Of a stretch of 38,232 nucleotides of DNA, positions 1 through 10,749 are shown in pieces. Origin of the DNA: Chlorobium sp. (GTDB taxonomy: Bacteria; Bacteroidota; Chlorobiia; Chlorobiales; Chlorobiaceae); the NCBI GenBank assembly GCA_005843815.1, contig SZYA01000019.1:1-38232 (forward strand), read 5' to 3'. Every line of letters begins with the position of its first letter. Position 1 is the first letter of the stretch. Made by a program: the position numbers and the translations under genes. The notes below the pieces were generated by a model. It had not been told where the DNA came from, did no database searches, and saw only the letters and a program-made list of their open reading frames with translations.

Positions 1-235
1 CGAGATCAAACAAAATATGAAACTGTCTGTTCAGGAGATCAGATTCAGTAAGAACAACCTTCAAGAGCTCCGCATCCATAAAGTCCAGTACGACATCAGT
101 TTTTGCCTCTACCCAAGTGTGGACGATATTTTCGTCAACGACACTCATCCACTTGGTATACCCGGCAGCTGGATGGCGGTTGTGCCAGTGATTTCTTTTT
201 GTTACGTCATGAGCTTGCAGTGATGCTTGATCCAT
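1..235 (-). CDS. hypothetical protein, C-terminus truncated by left window edge
   Basis: Open minus-strand frame of 78 codons from ATG at 235-233 (MDQASLQAHDVTKRNHWHNRHPAAGYTKWMSVVDENIVHTWVEAKTDVVLDFMDAELLKVV...) with no stop to the edge; purine-rich CGGAGAA upstream of the ATG. Not in the ORF track because it has no stop. Confidence 0.65.
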   Translation of the reverse strand, partial: MDQASLQAHDVTKRNHWHNRHPAAGYTKWMSVVDENIVHTWVEAKTDVVLDFMDAELLKVVLTESDLLNRQFHILFDL

Positions 236-518
236 TTGTTCTCCGCAGAATTGTGTGATTCCTGAATATTTCCACGCACTTCGGCGTGCAATAAAATTAT
301 TGCGCAGGAATATAGTCACCAATTGCTAGTTCTATAAAATAATCCTTGGTTACACTCTCTTTTTTTGATTTAAAAAACGTAATTTCACGCTTTGCCAGGT
401 GAGAAAATATTGAGGTGAACTGCTCTTATGGCCTGTTTTTTTATATTGGTTGGTGGCTTTGTTGCTGGTTCGCAGTCTGAGAGCTCCAAAAGTCTGAAAT
501 TTACTGAGTATTTGCAAT

Positions 519-1772
519 ATGCAGATTGTTGTTTTTGAGGATGCCAAGGTACTGGATCTACAGCCTCTTGTCAATCTTAAGCCGGTTTATGGTCTTTATA
601 CCGGTTTCCGCTCTCTTCAGGAGAAACTTGAACATTTAACAAGGGGGAGAGCGAAGCTTACCTATCACTTGCGGCGATATCTTGCTCAATTTTTCGCTGA
701 ACAGCATCCAGAGTCTCTGGTTAACAGGCTTGAAGAGAGGGATGTGTTGCTGGTAAATGGTCGTGTTGTCTGTGATGAGGCTGTCGCCCGAGCAATCACT
801 GAAGGTGCCTTTGATTCAGGCAAGGGCTACATGCTGGGCGATACTCTTCTGTTTGCCAGAGTTGACAGCTCTCTGTTGCTAACGGCTGACGGAGGTCTCA
901 TGCCAGATCTTTTTGATACATCCCGTCTAGTCCAGGAACTTGCCATTGAAACGGTAACAGGCTTTCGGGTCATTGAAAATCTTTGGGATGTCATTGCTTT
1001 TCATGCAGATGAACTTTTGCGGGATGCTGAAACGCTTGAGCTTGGTCGTATTGAGGGAGAGGTTCATCCCTCTGTCGCTATCGTCAATCGTTCAAATATC
1101 TATGTTGGCCCTGGAGCTGTAATTCGAGCAGGTGCAGTGCTTGATGCTGAAGAGGGATTTGTGGCTGTTGGTTCAGGTGCAATTGTAGAGCCTCAGGCGG
1201 TGTTGATGCAGAATGTATTTCTTGCTCCCTGGTCGAGGGTTAAAATTGGCTCCAAGGTCTTCAGTAATGTAGCCATTGGCATGGCCTCAAAAGTTGGTGG
1301 TGAGGTCGAGGACTCCCTTATTGAACCGTTTGCCAACAAGCAGCACGATGGCTTCCTTGGCCATTCCTATATCTCTTCCTGGTGTAATCTTGGCGCAGGT
1401 ACCAATACAAGCGATCTGAAGAATAACTACAGTCAGATAAAATTGAGTATTAATGGCCAAGTGTATAAGACGGGATTGCAGTTTCTTGGTTTGTTGATGG
1501 GTGACCACAGCAAGAGTTCTATCAATTCGATGTTCAATACCGGTACGGTGGTCGGCACGGGGGCAAATATTTTTGGCGGGGGATTTCCACCGAAAGAGGT
1601 ACCCTCTTTTTCATGGGGCGGGAGCGGCGGTTTTGAGAGCTATGATGTTGAAAAAGCAGTGGAAACGGCAATGATGGTGATGGAGCGCCGCAAGGTTACC
1701 ATGAGTAGCGCTTATGAATCCATGTTTCGTTTTGTCGCCGGGGCTGAGGGGGCGGTCCAGCCATTTATTTAA
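519..1772 (+). CDS. GlmU-like sugar nucleotidyltransferase/left-handed beta-helix acyltransferase (Bacteroidetes/Chlorobi type)
   Basis: 417 aa; hexapeptide-like region (VHPSVAIVNRSNIYVGPGAVIRAGAVLDAEEGFVAVGSGAIVEPQAVL) and GAGTNTSDLKNNYSQIK typical of the alternative GlmU family. Confidence 0.8.
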   Translation: MQIVVFEDAKVLDLQPLVNLKPVYGLYTGFRSLQEKLEHLTRGRAKLTYHLRRYLAQFFAEQHPESLVNRLEERDVLLVNGRVVCDEAVARAITEGAFDSGKGYMLGDTLLFARVDSSLLLTADGGLMPDLFDTSRLVQELAIETVTGFRVIENLWDVIAFHADELLRDAETLELGRIEGEVHPSVAIVNRSNIYVGPGAVIRAGAVLDAEEGFVAVGSGAIVEPQAVLMQNVFLAPWSRVKIGSKVFSNVAIGMASKVGGEVEDSLIEPFANKQHDGFLGHSYISSWCNLGAGTNTSDLKNNYSQIKLSINGQVYKTGLQFLGLLMGDHSKSSINSMFNTGTVVGTGANIFGGGFPPKEVPSFSWGGSGGFESYDVEKAVETAMMVMERRKVTMSSAYESMFRFVAGAEGAVQPFI

Positions 1773-1795
1773 ACATTTATTAAGCCGGGTGGTGC

Positions 1796-2359
1796 ATGAT
1801 TTTGGTTGTTGATAACTATGATTCTTTTACCTATAATCTGGTGCAGTATATAGGCGAGACTGGGGAGACTGTTGAGGTGTGTCGTAACGATGAACTTTCG
1901 ATCGAGGCCGTTATTGCTAAAAATCCGGCAAAGATTGTTATCTCTCCTGGCCCGGGCACTCCTGATGATGCTGGAATTTCTGTTTCGCTGGTTCATGCCG
2001 TCAAGGGGAAGATTCCATTGCTCGGTGTTTGCCTGGGTCATCAGTCGATCGGGGTGGCTCTTGGTGGTGTCGTGGGGAGGGCGGCTCGCATTATGCATGG
2101 CAAGACCTCATTGGTTTTTCATGATGGATGCGGGATTTTCAGGGGAGTAGAAAATCCTTTTGTTGCTACACGTTATCATTCACTCATTGTTGAAAGAGAG
2201 TCGCTTCCATCATCACTTGTTGTTCGGGCCTGGAGTGATGACGGGGTGATTATGGGGATGGATTCCGAACAACTCAAGCTCTATGGTGTTCAGTTTCATC
2301 CTGAATCTATCATGACTGTTGAGGGAAAAAAAATTATACGGAATTTTCTCGAGTTGTGA
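1796..2359 (+). CDS. trpG: anthranilate/aminodeoxychorismate synthase glutamine amidotransferase component II
   Basis: Class I GATase: DNYDSFTYNLVQYIGE, ISPGPGTPDDAG, LLGVCLGHQSIG, YGVQFHPESIMT. Confidence 0.9.
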   Translation: MILVVDNYDSFTYNLVQYIGETGETVEVCRNDELSIEAVIAKNPAKIVISPGPGTPDDAGISVSLVHAVKGKIPLLGVCLGHQSIGVALGGVVGRAARIMHGKTSLVFHDGCGIFRGVENPFVATRYHSLIVERESLPSSLVVRAWSDDGVIMGMDSEQLKLYGVQFHPESIMTVEGKKIIRNFLEL

Positions 2360-2777
2360 GCAACGATTCAAGCCATTTCAGCAGCAATTCGGTTTCACTG
2401 GTACTCAATTGAGCTTCTGGTTTTAAAAGGTGATAAAGTTGCTGATGAGCATTCCCTTTCTTCACTATAGTTCGAATTTTTTTTGCCAGTAACGGTGTTA
2501 TCTCATCGCTTTTCACGGTTGAAAAATTCAGGGCAGTTCGGCCTGATGAGACGAAACCGGTGACAAACCATGATGCGGGAGCTATGTAGGCAATCCGTGT
2601 CCATCGTGTTTCGTATGAGTGGCAGTCATAACAAGCTTTTTTCAGTAGGCTTGTTATAGTGTAAGGAATCTTGATTTTTGAGCTCGCAGGCGGATTGATA
2701 CGGTTGAGTGGAATAAACTGCACAAGTATCAACACGATGACTGACCAGCTTGCAATAGTTTTGCTTGAGTATGCCAT
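2334..2777 (-). CDS. haem-binding domain (haem_bd-type) membrane-anchored protein
   Basis: N-terminal hydrophobic anchor, single CYDCHSYETRW (CxxCH) followed by IAPASWFVTGFVSSGRTALNFS. Confidence 0.7.
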   Translation of the reverse strand: MAYSSKTIASWSVIVLILVQFIPLNRINPPASSKIKIPYTITSLLKKACYDCHSYETRWTRIAYIAPASWFVTGFVSSGRTALNFSTVKSDEITPLLAKKIRTIVKKGNAHQQLYHLLKPEAQLSTSETELLLKWLESLLTTRENSV

Positions 2778-2836
2778 TAACTCTGGAGATCTTAGGGTAA
2801 TTATTGTTTTATTGTTAACTCTATACGACTATTTTT

Positions 2837-3172
2837 GTGATATTTCCATGTGAAAAAGCAGTATGGCACTACCTTCCCCAAATCAGGGCAGATCTTGCTC
2901 TCGGGCTTGTAAAAACCGGTATGACGCAAACCCAAGCGGCCAGAAAGCTTGGTGTTACTCCAGCGGCTGTTTCGCAGTATATCCATAAAAAACGGGGTAT
3001 GCAATCCCTGAAGAGCATGGCGTATTGTACTGAGATTGCGGATGCAGTCAAAAAAATCTGCCAAGGGGCCTCTATGGACGAGCTTCTTCGTATTGTCTGT
3101 AACTGCTGTCGTCTGATGCAAAAGGATGGATCGCAAGATACAGAGCTGTTCTGTTCTAAAGCTCAACAATGA
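2837..3172 (+). CDS. small HTH transcriptional regulator with C-terminal cysteine cluster
   Basis: 111 aa, GTG start; HTH segment [27 protein letters not shown]; Cys-rich C-terminus ([12 protein letters not shown]...VCNCCRLM). Confidence 0.75.
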   Translation: MIFPCEKAVWHYLPQIRADLALGLVKTGMTQTQAARKLGVTPAAVSQYIHKKRGMQSLKSMAYCTEIADAVKKICQGASMDELLRIVCNCCRLMQKDGSQDTELFCSKAQQ

Positions 3173-4847
3173 TATGTGCTTCAGTGGAGTGTCCGTTCAG
3201 CAGGTTTTTCAGTATATCGATAAGTTCCATGCCGTATTTATTCAGGTAGTAAAAAATATTGATGAGCCTCTCCTGGGGCAATCCCTCAGGAAAAAGCGCA
3301 GTTTCTGCTTTCAGTATCTGCTCAAGCAGCTCTTCATGCTTGCGTCTGCTTGCTTTCCATACTTTTTGTTCTATACCTTCTACAATTTTTCCTGACTGGA
3401 CTGATGAAGCTGCCAGAAGTGGTTCAAGAGTAGGATCTATCTTTGCAAGTACTGGTCCTAGTGCTGCAAAAGCTTTGCGGATCTCCTCTTTGGTCTCTTC
3501 GAACAGCCTCTCTAATTCAGGGTTTTCAGAGATGCCGACGGCGTTTTTTTTCAGTTGTTGCAGATCTCCGAATATTGCATGGTAAATCTGCTTGCGCGAA
3601 AAACCTGGTCTCCCCGTGACCTGGAGCAGTTTGTCCATGATCTTGCTTATTTTTGGTTCCACCAGGGTAAAGCTCCCTCTTGGAATAATAAATGGCATGG
3701 TGATGCCGAACAGTTCGTAATTTGTCCGGTATTGTGCCAGATAGCTCACCTCTCCCGGGCCGGCAATGCAGGCAAAGGTGGGCAACACATAATCCTGGAC
3801 AATCGGTCTCAGCACAACATTTGGGCTGAATCGCTCTGGATGATCCTGACACAGCTCAAGGATCTGATGTCGTGAATAGCGCTGTTTGTCGGGCACAATC
3901 AAAAAGGTATCCTCTGAAGGCTGCTCTATTTTTTGTCGTTGTCCCTGCTGGTTGATATAATAAAGGTTGACCGCTCTTGGTTTTGTCTGGGCTGAGTATC
4001 CAAGATGTTCAAGTCGGGTGCTTTGTGCAATCACGTTATAGGATGATGCTGGAGCGGACGAGAGCTCTTTCAGGAAAATGTTTGCCGAAAGCTTTTTGAA
4101 CTCGGGATCCTGGCTCGACAGCAGAATCAGTGGTTGCTGACTGAAGAGCCGCATCATGGTGCTGGCAAAACTGATTTCAAAAGTACTTCCTGGATAATAG
4201 CACTCCCTCAGGATATCCGAGATGCTCTGCTTGTAGGCAGAATCGGGCAGGAGGCGGAGAAACTCTTCGACTGTTCGGCTGATCTCTTCGCTGAAGCAGG
4301 AGTTTGCAACCATCTGGTCAGCCATTCGTCTGTAGGGCTCCTGTCTTAAGTGTACTACCTGATTTTCCGAAAAAATTGCGGTGTGTGCCGACTCCTCATA
4401 ATCGTGGTCTTCACCTTCGAGCCAGAAGATGGGAACAAAATCGTATTCGGGAAAGAGAGCTTTCTGGCGTTCAGCAAAAATAATGGCAGTTAACGCCTTA
4501 TAGATGGTGTAGAGTGGTCCGGTAAAGAGGCCAAGTTGCTGGCCGGTAACAATGGCCATACATCGTGGTGATCGGAGCTTTTCAATCGCTTTGAGTTGAA
4601 GTGCAGTACCTCCCCAGCGGCTGTTTTGCCGCGAAAGAAGCCGAACAAGAGTCTCCCGATGAAATGTTCTCGAACTCAGAAGCCCAAGCTGGCGGTAATA
4701 ATCAGCTTCTCGTTGATAATCGAGGTGAAAACTTCCGGTCATTAACTCTTCACGTTCCGGACTCTCTGAGGTGTAGTCACGGAAAAGCTTTGAAAATCCT
4801 TTTTTTGGTGTCAGGATCTGTTTATAGTCAAGCAGAAAGGTGTTCAC
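3156..4847 (-). CDS. bshC: bacillithiol biosynthesis cysteine-adding enzyme BshC
   Basis: 563 aa; [78 protein letters not shown] are typical of BshC. Confidence 0.9.
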   Translation of the reverse strand: MNTFLLDYKQILTPKKGFSKLFRDYTSESPEREELMTGSFHLDYQREADYYRQLGLLSSRTFHRETLVRLLSRQNSRWGGTALQLKAIEKLRSPRCMAIVTGQQLGLFTGPLYTIYKALTAIIFAERQKALFPEYDFVPIFWLEGEDHDYEESAHTAIFSENQVVHLRQEPYRRMADQMVANSCFSEEISRTVEEFLRLLPDSAYKQSISDILRECYYPGSTFEISFASTMMRLFSQQPLILLSSQDPEFKKLSANIFLKELSSAPASSYNVIAQSTRLEHLGYSAQTKPRAVNLYYINQQGQRQKIEQPSEDTFLIVPDKQRYSRHQILELCQDHPERFSPNVVLRPIVQDYVLPTFACIAGPGEVSYLAQYRTNYELFGITMPFIIPRGSFTLVEPKISKIMDKLLQVTGRPGFSRKQIYHAIFGDLQQLKKNAVGISENPELERLFEETKEEIRKAFAALGPVLAKIDPTLEPLLAASSVQSGKIVEGIEQKVWKASRRKHEELLEQILKAETALFPEGLPQERLINIFYYLNKYGMELIDILKNLLNGHSTEAHIIVEL

Positions 4848-4851
4848 GCGT

Positions 4852-5649
4852 CTATTTTTGCAGGTTCCATTGTTTGAGGGTACTGAGATAGCTGTGGTTG
4901 GTCAGATCGCACGACACCGGTGTTACGGTGACATAGTTGTGGCGAACAGCAAATTCATCTTTTTGCAACGTATCATCCAGGAGTTGCAACGTTCCGCTCA
5001 GCCAGTAGTAGGGGTTTCCGAACATATCGTGCCGTTCAATGGCATCCTCCTGCCAGCGTGAACGTCCCTGTTCGGTGATCACGATTCCGGCAATATCCGA
5101 TTCCGGCACATTTGGAATGTTGGAAGAGAGAATGGTATCTGTCGGGAGGCCCTCAAGGAGTACTTTTTTTGCCAGTTTGCGAGCAAATTTTGCGGCGTAG
5201 GAGAAGTCTGCATGTTCGTAGGTGGTCAGCGAAAAAGCCAGAGAGGTAATTCCCTGGATTGCCCCCTCAAGCGCCGCCGCTATGGTTCCCGAATAGATGG
5301 TATTGATGGCAGTGTTACTGCCATAGTTGATGCCCGAAACAATAAGGTCAGGTTTTGATGGCAGGATGTGACTCAGGGCAACCTTAATGCAGTCAACAGG
5401 GGTTCCGGAGACAGTGTAACCGAAAAAATGGCCGTTTTTCAGAAACTTCTTGATTCTCAGAGGTGTGCCGAGGGTCATGGCGTGGCTCATTCCGCTGTGG
5501 GGCTCTGCCGGAGCCACAACGGTGACTCGTCCAATTTTTTTCATTGCCGCAGCAAGTGCGTGGATACCATCACCTTCAATGCCATCATCATTACAGACCA
5601 GTATATGAGGTTTGTGGGGAGTAGTCAATGTATTCTGTTCGGCTGTCAT
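4852..5649 (-). CDS. surE: 5'/3'-nucleotidase SurE
   Basis: [63 protein letters not shown]. Confidence 0.95.
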   Translation of the reverse strand: MTAEQNTLTTPHKPHILVCNDDGIEGDGIHALAAAMKKIGRVTVVAPAEPHSGMSHAMTLGTPLRIKKFLKNGHFFGYTVSGTPVDCIKVALSHILPSKPDLIVSGINYGSNTAINTIYSGTIAAALEGAIQGITSLAFSLTTYEHADFSYAAKFARKLAKKVLLEGLPTDTILSSNIPNVPESDIAGIVITEQGRSRWQEDAIERHDMFGNPYYWLSGTLQLLDDTLQKDEFAVRHNYVTVTPVSCDLTNHSYLSTLKQWNLQK

Positions 5650-5945
5650 GAGAATGTTCTTGCATCAGTTGTCGCCATGGATGGGCGCTTCAGAGGGTAA
5701 AAATATAAAAAACTTCTCCTTAAACCATCAACTAACAATAAATAATAAAAGAAATTCACTCATCCTCTTTTCTCTATTGAAAAAGAGATGGCCATGCTTT
5801 TTTCTCTTTTCTTGCTATTACTTTAGTTCAGTTCGTCTCTTATGATTTTCATTGAACGGGTCAATAGGATCGTGTGGCAAAATTGTCGGTATATTTATTC
5901 GGTTTGTGTATTTTCTCTTTAACCATTAAACAGGAAGGGTGTCGT

Positions 5946-6125
5946 ATGAGTCTCAAATTATTTTTGGTTATAGCGTCAATCGCGGTTTCGCTGGCGGGTT
6001 GTGTTGGTGAACGATATGAAATTGTTGGCGCTGGAAGCTCTTGTGCGTATAAAATGGATCGGGATTCAGGCCAAGTATGGTTTATCTCGCCGGAAGGTGA
6101 ACGGAAGCTTCGTCTTGTTCCGTGA
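5946..6125 (+). CDS. small putative lipoprotein
   Basis: ATG at 5946 preceded by aggaaggg; MSLKLFLVIASIAVSLAGCVGERYEIV..., lipobox-like SLAGC, 59 aa. The in-frame upstream start at 5874 is less likely. Confidence 0.6.
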   Translation: MSLKLFLVIASIAVSLAGCVGERYEIVGAGSSCAYKMDRDSGQVWFISPEGERKLRLVP

Positions 6126-6137
6126 GACCATGCTGTT

Positions 6138-8948
6138 TCAAAAGGTATGGCCAATGCTGAAATAGAGGATTGTTTCGGAAAGTTTTGAGGCAGGAGAGGC
6201 CGTAGCATGATTTTGTTCAGGAAAAGGGATGATTTTAGAGATAGTGAGCCTTGCCGGGCCAACTGGAGTTTCCAATATTATGCTTGTTCCGATACCCTGC
6301 ATCAAAGAGGAGACAGAGATATTGTCCATCTGTTCCCATGCATTTCCAATGTTGTAATGCAAAAACAGTGATGTTGGAAAGAGAATTTCAAACGTTGGTT
6401 TATACCCAAGTTGCATGCCGGCAGCAGCCATATTGTTGCAGGGGAGGGCATTCTCTTTCAGTCCGATGAAGCGCTGACTGTAGGTGGTTCCAGCTCCCCC
6501 GATGAAAAATTTCTCTGACGGAAGCATATTGTTGCTGCTTAAACCAAAAAGCCCTGAAAGCTGAAAGGTAACTTTGCTGGTGAGACGAATATTTTTTTCA
6601 TGGTTCCCCGATACCTGCCAGAACAGGTCATGATTGTCAAACAGGGCTGTTGTTAGTGAATATCTGATATTTGTGCAGCTTCCTGATGTGGGTATGAGAG
6701 CATTATTTCTTGAATCAAGAGTAAATTGTGTTCCGATGGAGAGCATGGTACTGTTGGAGTTCCCAAGCTCGGCAACTGAACTCTTTTCTCCATAGAATTG
6801 TGCATTTTGAAAAGTTATATCGGCAATAAACTGTCCATTTTTACGGATTCTGGTTCCAAAGGCGTGGTTAATGCCATATTTTTGGATGCCGTAATTGTTC
6901 GTGTTGCCTGTTGACTCAAGGTGCTCAAAAACATGCTGGTCATAGAAGATTCTGGAAGACATGGTCAGATGTGATGAGCCGATGCGCGGTATGGAGAGTT
7001 CAATGTTTGCACGGGAGCCGTTCCGTCCTGTTTTCAACCAGCCTCCGATGGAGCTGGTTGTTCCTCTAAAATTTTCATTTCTGATATCAACAAGGAATTG
7101 GGCATCATTTGTTTCATCATAGCGCAATCCCAGTCGCAACACTGAGGCTGGTTTTTCTTCAAGAGAAAACCAGAGGTGATGATTTCTGTCGGGCCGGGAG
7201 GCATCAGGAGGTTCTGCAGAGATGGATACCCTGTTAAAGACCCCTGTTTCATAAAGATTGTCCACCGATTCCTCAGCCTTGAGGATATTGAGTGGCTGAG
7301 TACTGTCAATTTTTATCTCTCGTGTTATTGGTGTGATTTTTGTTAAATGTTTGTCACTGCGGATATTCATACCTCCAGGCTTTCCGGAAGAGAGGGTTAT
7401 TTCAAGCAAGCCTCTCTCTATAGTTGTTTTTTCGATGGTTACAAGGCTGTATCCTCTTTTTCGGTATTTACTAATCAGGTTTTCAAGCGCTTTAGTCGCG
7501 GTAGTGTTCGTATAGAACTCTCCTTTCACCGGTTGGAAGCACTCATCAATCTCTTCTTTTGACACGATGTTTTGTGGCCCTCCCACTAGAGTTACCGTGG
7601 TTATGGCTGGAAGTGGGTGAAGATGAAAGAGAACTGTTTTGTTCTCCTTGTTGAGTTCAGCAAAAACTCTGGTAAAGAGATCTGTTGCCAGCAGCTCCTG
7701 AAGGGTTTTGTTCAGGTCGGTTGCCTTGAGGAGAATGGGGGCAATTATTGGCTCAAGTTGAGGATTATTGTGCTCAAAAAGAGATTTTTTTGAATAGTAT
7801 TTGATAGCGGTGGCCGGGAGACTTTTTCTTTCGATACCCTGTCTTATCTTTAGTGCCTCAGCTTTACCCTTGGCATAACCAGCCTCGATCAGCGCATTAA
7901 TATTGGAAAAATCGGTGGCTTTATGGTTGCTGAGATCGGGAGTGATAACGATATCAGCTTTTGCAAGTTGTGCCGGATATTGTAATTTTGTGAGAATGGT
8001 CATGGATTGATCCATTGTTTTCCAGGGGAGATCAAGCTCTTCGCCGGTTGCATACATGCTGCCGCGCGTGTCGACCGCGATTTTGTAGTCAGCGTTAAAG
8101 ATTTCAAGTTCATCGACCGGAAGATTTGCAACCAGCCCGCCATCAACCAGATGAAAGTTATTCTGGATGATTGGTTCATAGAGAATAGGAATGGTGCTGC
8201 TTGCCCGCATTGCCTCCGAAAGCGATCCCGAAGAGAGTGAAACCCGCATTCCTGAAACGAGATCGGTCGCTATCGCTTTGAAATTGACAGGGAGGGATGA
8301 AAAATCACCTGAAGAGTGATACAGGGCGTTCAGAGTCAGAATGTCAAGTTTTCCGGTTATCTTTTGAGCGGAATTCAGCGATTTTGGGATGAGCAGTTTC
8401 AATTTATTAAAACGGATCGCAATTGATGCCCGGTCCCGGATTTGCTGCTGTTCAAGAAATATATTTGATCTGGCGTAATCAGTGTTGAGAGAAATAATGG
8501 ATTCCCATGGGATGGTCTGGACGATCTTTTCAAGTTCCGACGGACTGTATCCGCAACTGTAGAGGCCTCCTATAATGGCGCCTATGCTTGTACCTGCGAT
8601 ATAGTCAACGGCAATACCCTCTTCCTCAAATGCCTTGAGGATGCCAATTTGTGCAAGCCCATTGGCTCCTCCACCTGAAAGTGCAATGCCTGTGCTCTTT
8701 CTTGCAGGTCTCATGGAATTGAACAGGGCGTATCGGCGGCGGGGAAGTTTGAGCGTGTCTGGATAGACAAGAGTGCCCTGCGATGCTGTCGCATCAAGAG
8801 ATGTTGCCATTTCCGTCAGGAGTGCGCCGATGAGCAGCACTGTCATCAAGAGAGCTGTTCTGATATTCAACAAAAGTGTTGCTCCTGGTTCATAGTCCTG
8901 TAAAAAGGTTATATTCAGGCTGTTTTTGAGATCTGAAGCTGACTTCAT
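6138..8948 (-). CDS. patatin-like phospholipase with POTRA and Omp85-like beta-barrel (PlpD/type Vd-like)
   Basis: 936 aa; GGGANGLAQIGILKAFEEEGI, GTSIG (GxSxG), VDGGLVANLP (DGG), then POTRA-like and surface-antigen barrel (LFGLSSNNMLPSEKFFIGGAGTTYSQRF, GNAWEQMDN). Confidence 0.85.
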   Translation of the reverse strand: MKSASDLKNSLNITFLQDYEPGATLLLNIRTALLMTVLLIGALLTEMATSLDATASQGTLVYPDTLKLPRRRYALFNSMRPARKSTGIALSGGGANGLAQIGILKAFEEEGIAVDYIAGTSIGAIIGGLYSCGYSPSELEKIVQTIPWESIISLNTDYARSNIFLEQQQIRDRASIAIRFNKLKLLIPKSLNSAQKITGKLDILTLNALYHSSGDFSSLPVNFKAIATDLVSGMRVSLSSGSLSEAMRASSTIPILYEPIIQNNFHLVDGGLVANLPVDELEIFNADYKIAVDTRGSMYATGEELDLPWKTMDQSMTILTKLQYPAQLAKADIVITPDLSNHKATDFSNINALIEAGYAKGKAEALKIRQGIERKSLPATAIKYYSKKSLFEHNNPQLEPIIAPILLKATDLNKTLQELLATDLFTRVFAELNKENKTVLFHLHPLPAITTVTLVGGPQNIVSKEEIDECFQPVKGEFYTNTTATKALENLISKYRKRGYSLVTIEKTTIERGLLEITLSSGKPGGMNIRSDKHLTKITPITREIKIDSTQPLNILKAEESVDNLYETGVFNRVSISAEPPDASRPDRNHHLWFSLEEKPASVLRLGLRYDETNDAQFLVDIRNENFRGTTSSIGGWLKTGRNGSRANIELSIPRIGSSHLTMSSRIFYDQHVFEHLESTGNTNNYGIQKYGINHAFGTRIRKNGQFIADITFQNAQFYGEKSSVAELGNSNSTMLSIGTQFTLDSRNNALIPTSGSCTNIRYSLTTALFDNHDLFWQVSGNHEKNIRLTSKVTFQLSGLFGLSSNNMLPSEKFFIGGAGTTYSQRFIGLKENALPCNNMAAAGMQLGYKPTFEILFPTSLFLHYNIGNAWEQMDNISVSSLMQGIGTSIILETPVGPARLTISKIIPFPEQNHATASPASKLSETILYFSIGHTF

Positions 8949-8984
8949 ATCTTGAGCCTTAATGTATAATCTTTACTCTTCATT

Positions 8985-9830
8985 GTGAAAATGGTTTGGT
9001 TCAAACGGGTAAAACCATCGATACGTCCTACAGACAAACGCGATGTGCCGGAGGGGTTGTGGTGGAAATGTGAAGAGTGCGGAGCTATGCTTCACAAAAT
9101 TCAGCTTGCCGATCATCAGTTTACCTGTCAGCAATGCGGTCATCATTTCAGAATATCTCCTTATAAGTATTTTTCTATTCTTTTTGATGGCGACAAGTAC
9201 TCCGAGTTTGGTGATGAGCTTCGTGCAGCCGATCCACTTGGGTTTACCGATACAAAAAAATATTCGGACAGGGTTCATGACACGATTGAAAAAAAGGGAA
9301 AAACCGAAGCTTGCCGCAATGCTTATGGAGAGTGCGGGGGAGCCCCCCTTGTCATTTCTGCGATGGATTTTGGCTTTATTGGTGGCTCCATGGGCTCCGT
9401 TGTTGGTGAAAAAATAGCACTTGCGGTTTACAAATCACTTGAACTGAATGCCCCGCTTCTTGTTATTTCCCAGTCAGGGGGAGCAAGGATGATGGAGGGA
9501 GCCTTCAGCCTCATGCAGATGGCCAAAACCGCTGCCCATCTTACCCGACTTCACGAACGAAAACTGCCCTATATCTCTCTTCTGACGGATCCGACCATGG
9601 GCGGCATTACCGCCTCCTTTGCCATGCTTGGCGACATCAACATCAGCGAGCCCAAGGCGCTCATCGGTTTTGCTGGCCCCAGGGTAATCAGGGATACCAT
9701 CAAACGCGATTTGCCCGAAGGGTTTCAGCGTGCAGAATTTCTCCTTGAGCACGGTTTTCTTGACCGCATTATTCCGCGACGTGAGTTGAAGCGTGAGCTG
9801 GTGAGCTTGCTTGGTATGTTGAAGGTGTAG
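8985..9830 (+). CDS. accD: acetyl-CoA carboxylase carboxyltransferase subunit beta
   Basis: Zn ribbon [10 protein letters not shown]...[50 protein letters not shown]. Confidence 0.95.
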   Translation: MKMVWFKRVKPSIRPTDKRDVPEGLWWKCEECGAMLHKIQLADHQFTCQQCGHHFRISPYKYFSILFDGDKYSEFGDELRAADPLGFTDTKKYSDRVHDTIEKKGKTEACRNAYGECGGAPLVISAMDFGFIGGSMGSVVGEKIALAVYKSLELNAPLLVISQSGGARMMEGAFSLMQMAKTAAHLTRLHERKLPYISLLTDPTMGGITASFAMLGDINISEPKALIGFAGPRVIRDTIKRDLPEGFQRAEFLLEHGFLDRIIPRRELKRELVSLLGMLKV

Positions 9831-9838
9831 CTCTGCAT

Positions 9839-10489
9839 TCAGCTCCACCCCAGTGCTGCCGCCGTCACAGGAAATTGTGTGATGAATATCTTTTTGATCT
9901 CCAGGGCAACCTCGCGGTGCTCTTGTTGGGTGCTCTTGTCGGTTCGTACCTCAAGGTAGTGAATCCAGCTCCTGACCGATCCTTTCATGTAGAGCTTCGT
10001 CTGTGTGGCAAGAGGCAGTAGTACGCGGGCGCACTCTTTGGCGATGCCTTTTTCAAGTGCCAGGTTATACTGCTCAAGCGCTGTGCTGGCCATCCGTTCC
10101 TGCGCTTCAGCAAACCACAGCTTCGTGGCATCATCCAAATCGTCAAGAGAGTTCTGGCGGTTTTTGCTGTCCTGTCGGCGCGGCTGGTATCTCTCAATCT
10201 CCTGCGCTTTGGCATAGCGCTGGCTGAACTCCTGAAATTGAAAGCTTTTGTGGCGCAAAATCTGGGGAGAAATAGCACGCGAGGTGATAATTTCAACACT
10301 CATATCAACCATCTCAAAAATGCTCCAGTGCTTGTGCTCAATGCAATAGGCGAGGAGCTTCTGATAATCAACGGTCTCCTGATGAGGGCTGGATACTCTT
10401 GCACAGTAGGCAATCAGCCCTTCAGGGGTGAGCGGCTGGTTGTCGACCTGAATAAGTGGAGCGGTGACTGCAATGAGGCGTACCTGCAT
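9839..10489 (-). CDS. thyX: FAD-dependent thymidylate synthase
   Basis: [17 protein letters not shown] (ThyX signature), [29 protein letters not shown]. Confidence 0.9.
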   Translation of the reverse strand: MQVRLIAVTAPLIQVDNQPLTPEGLIAYCARVSSPHQETVDYQKLLAYCIEHKHWSIFEMVDMSVEIITSRAISPQILRHKSFQFQEFSQRYAKAQEIERYQPRRQDSKNRQNSLDDLDDATKLWFAEAQERMASTALEQYNLALEKGIAKECARVLLPLATQTKLYMKGSVRSWIHYLEVRTDKSTQQEHREVALEIKKIFITQFPVTAAALGWS

Positions 10490-10749
10490 GATGCGGGATG
10501 TTTTGGTGGTTGTCTGACTTTGCAGAATATAGCGGAAATGGCTCCATTATCCATCAACCACTACTCATGCAAGGGGCTCTTTTTTTGCCAATTGAAACGG
10601 GAACTCTTGATTTATTGTTGTCACTGCGTATTTTGCAGTTCAATGTTCAAAAGCCTGGAAGAGGGAGGTATTTGGTTTGTTGGACGTGGCACCTTGGGGG
10701 CTGATCTCTTTATCAATGATATTATCACATTTCAAACAACAGAACAATT

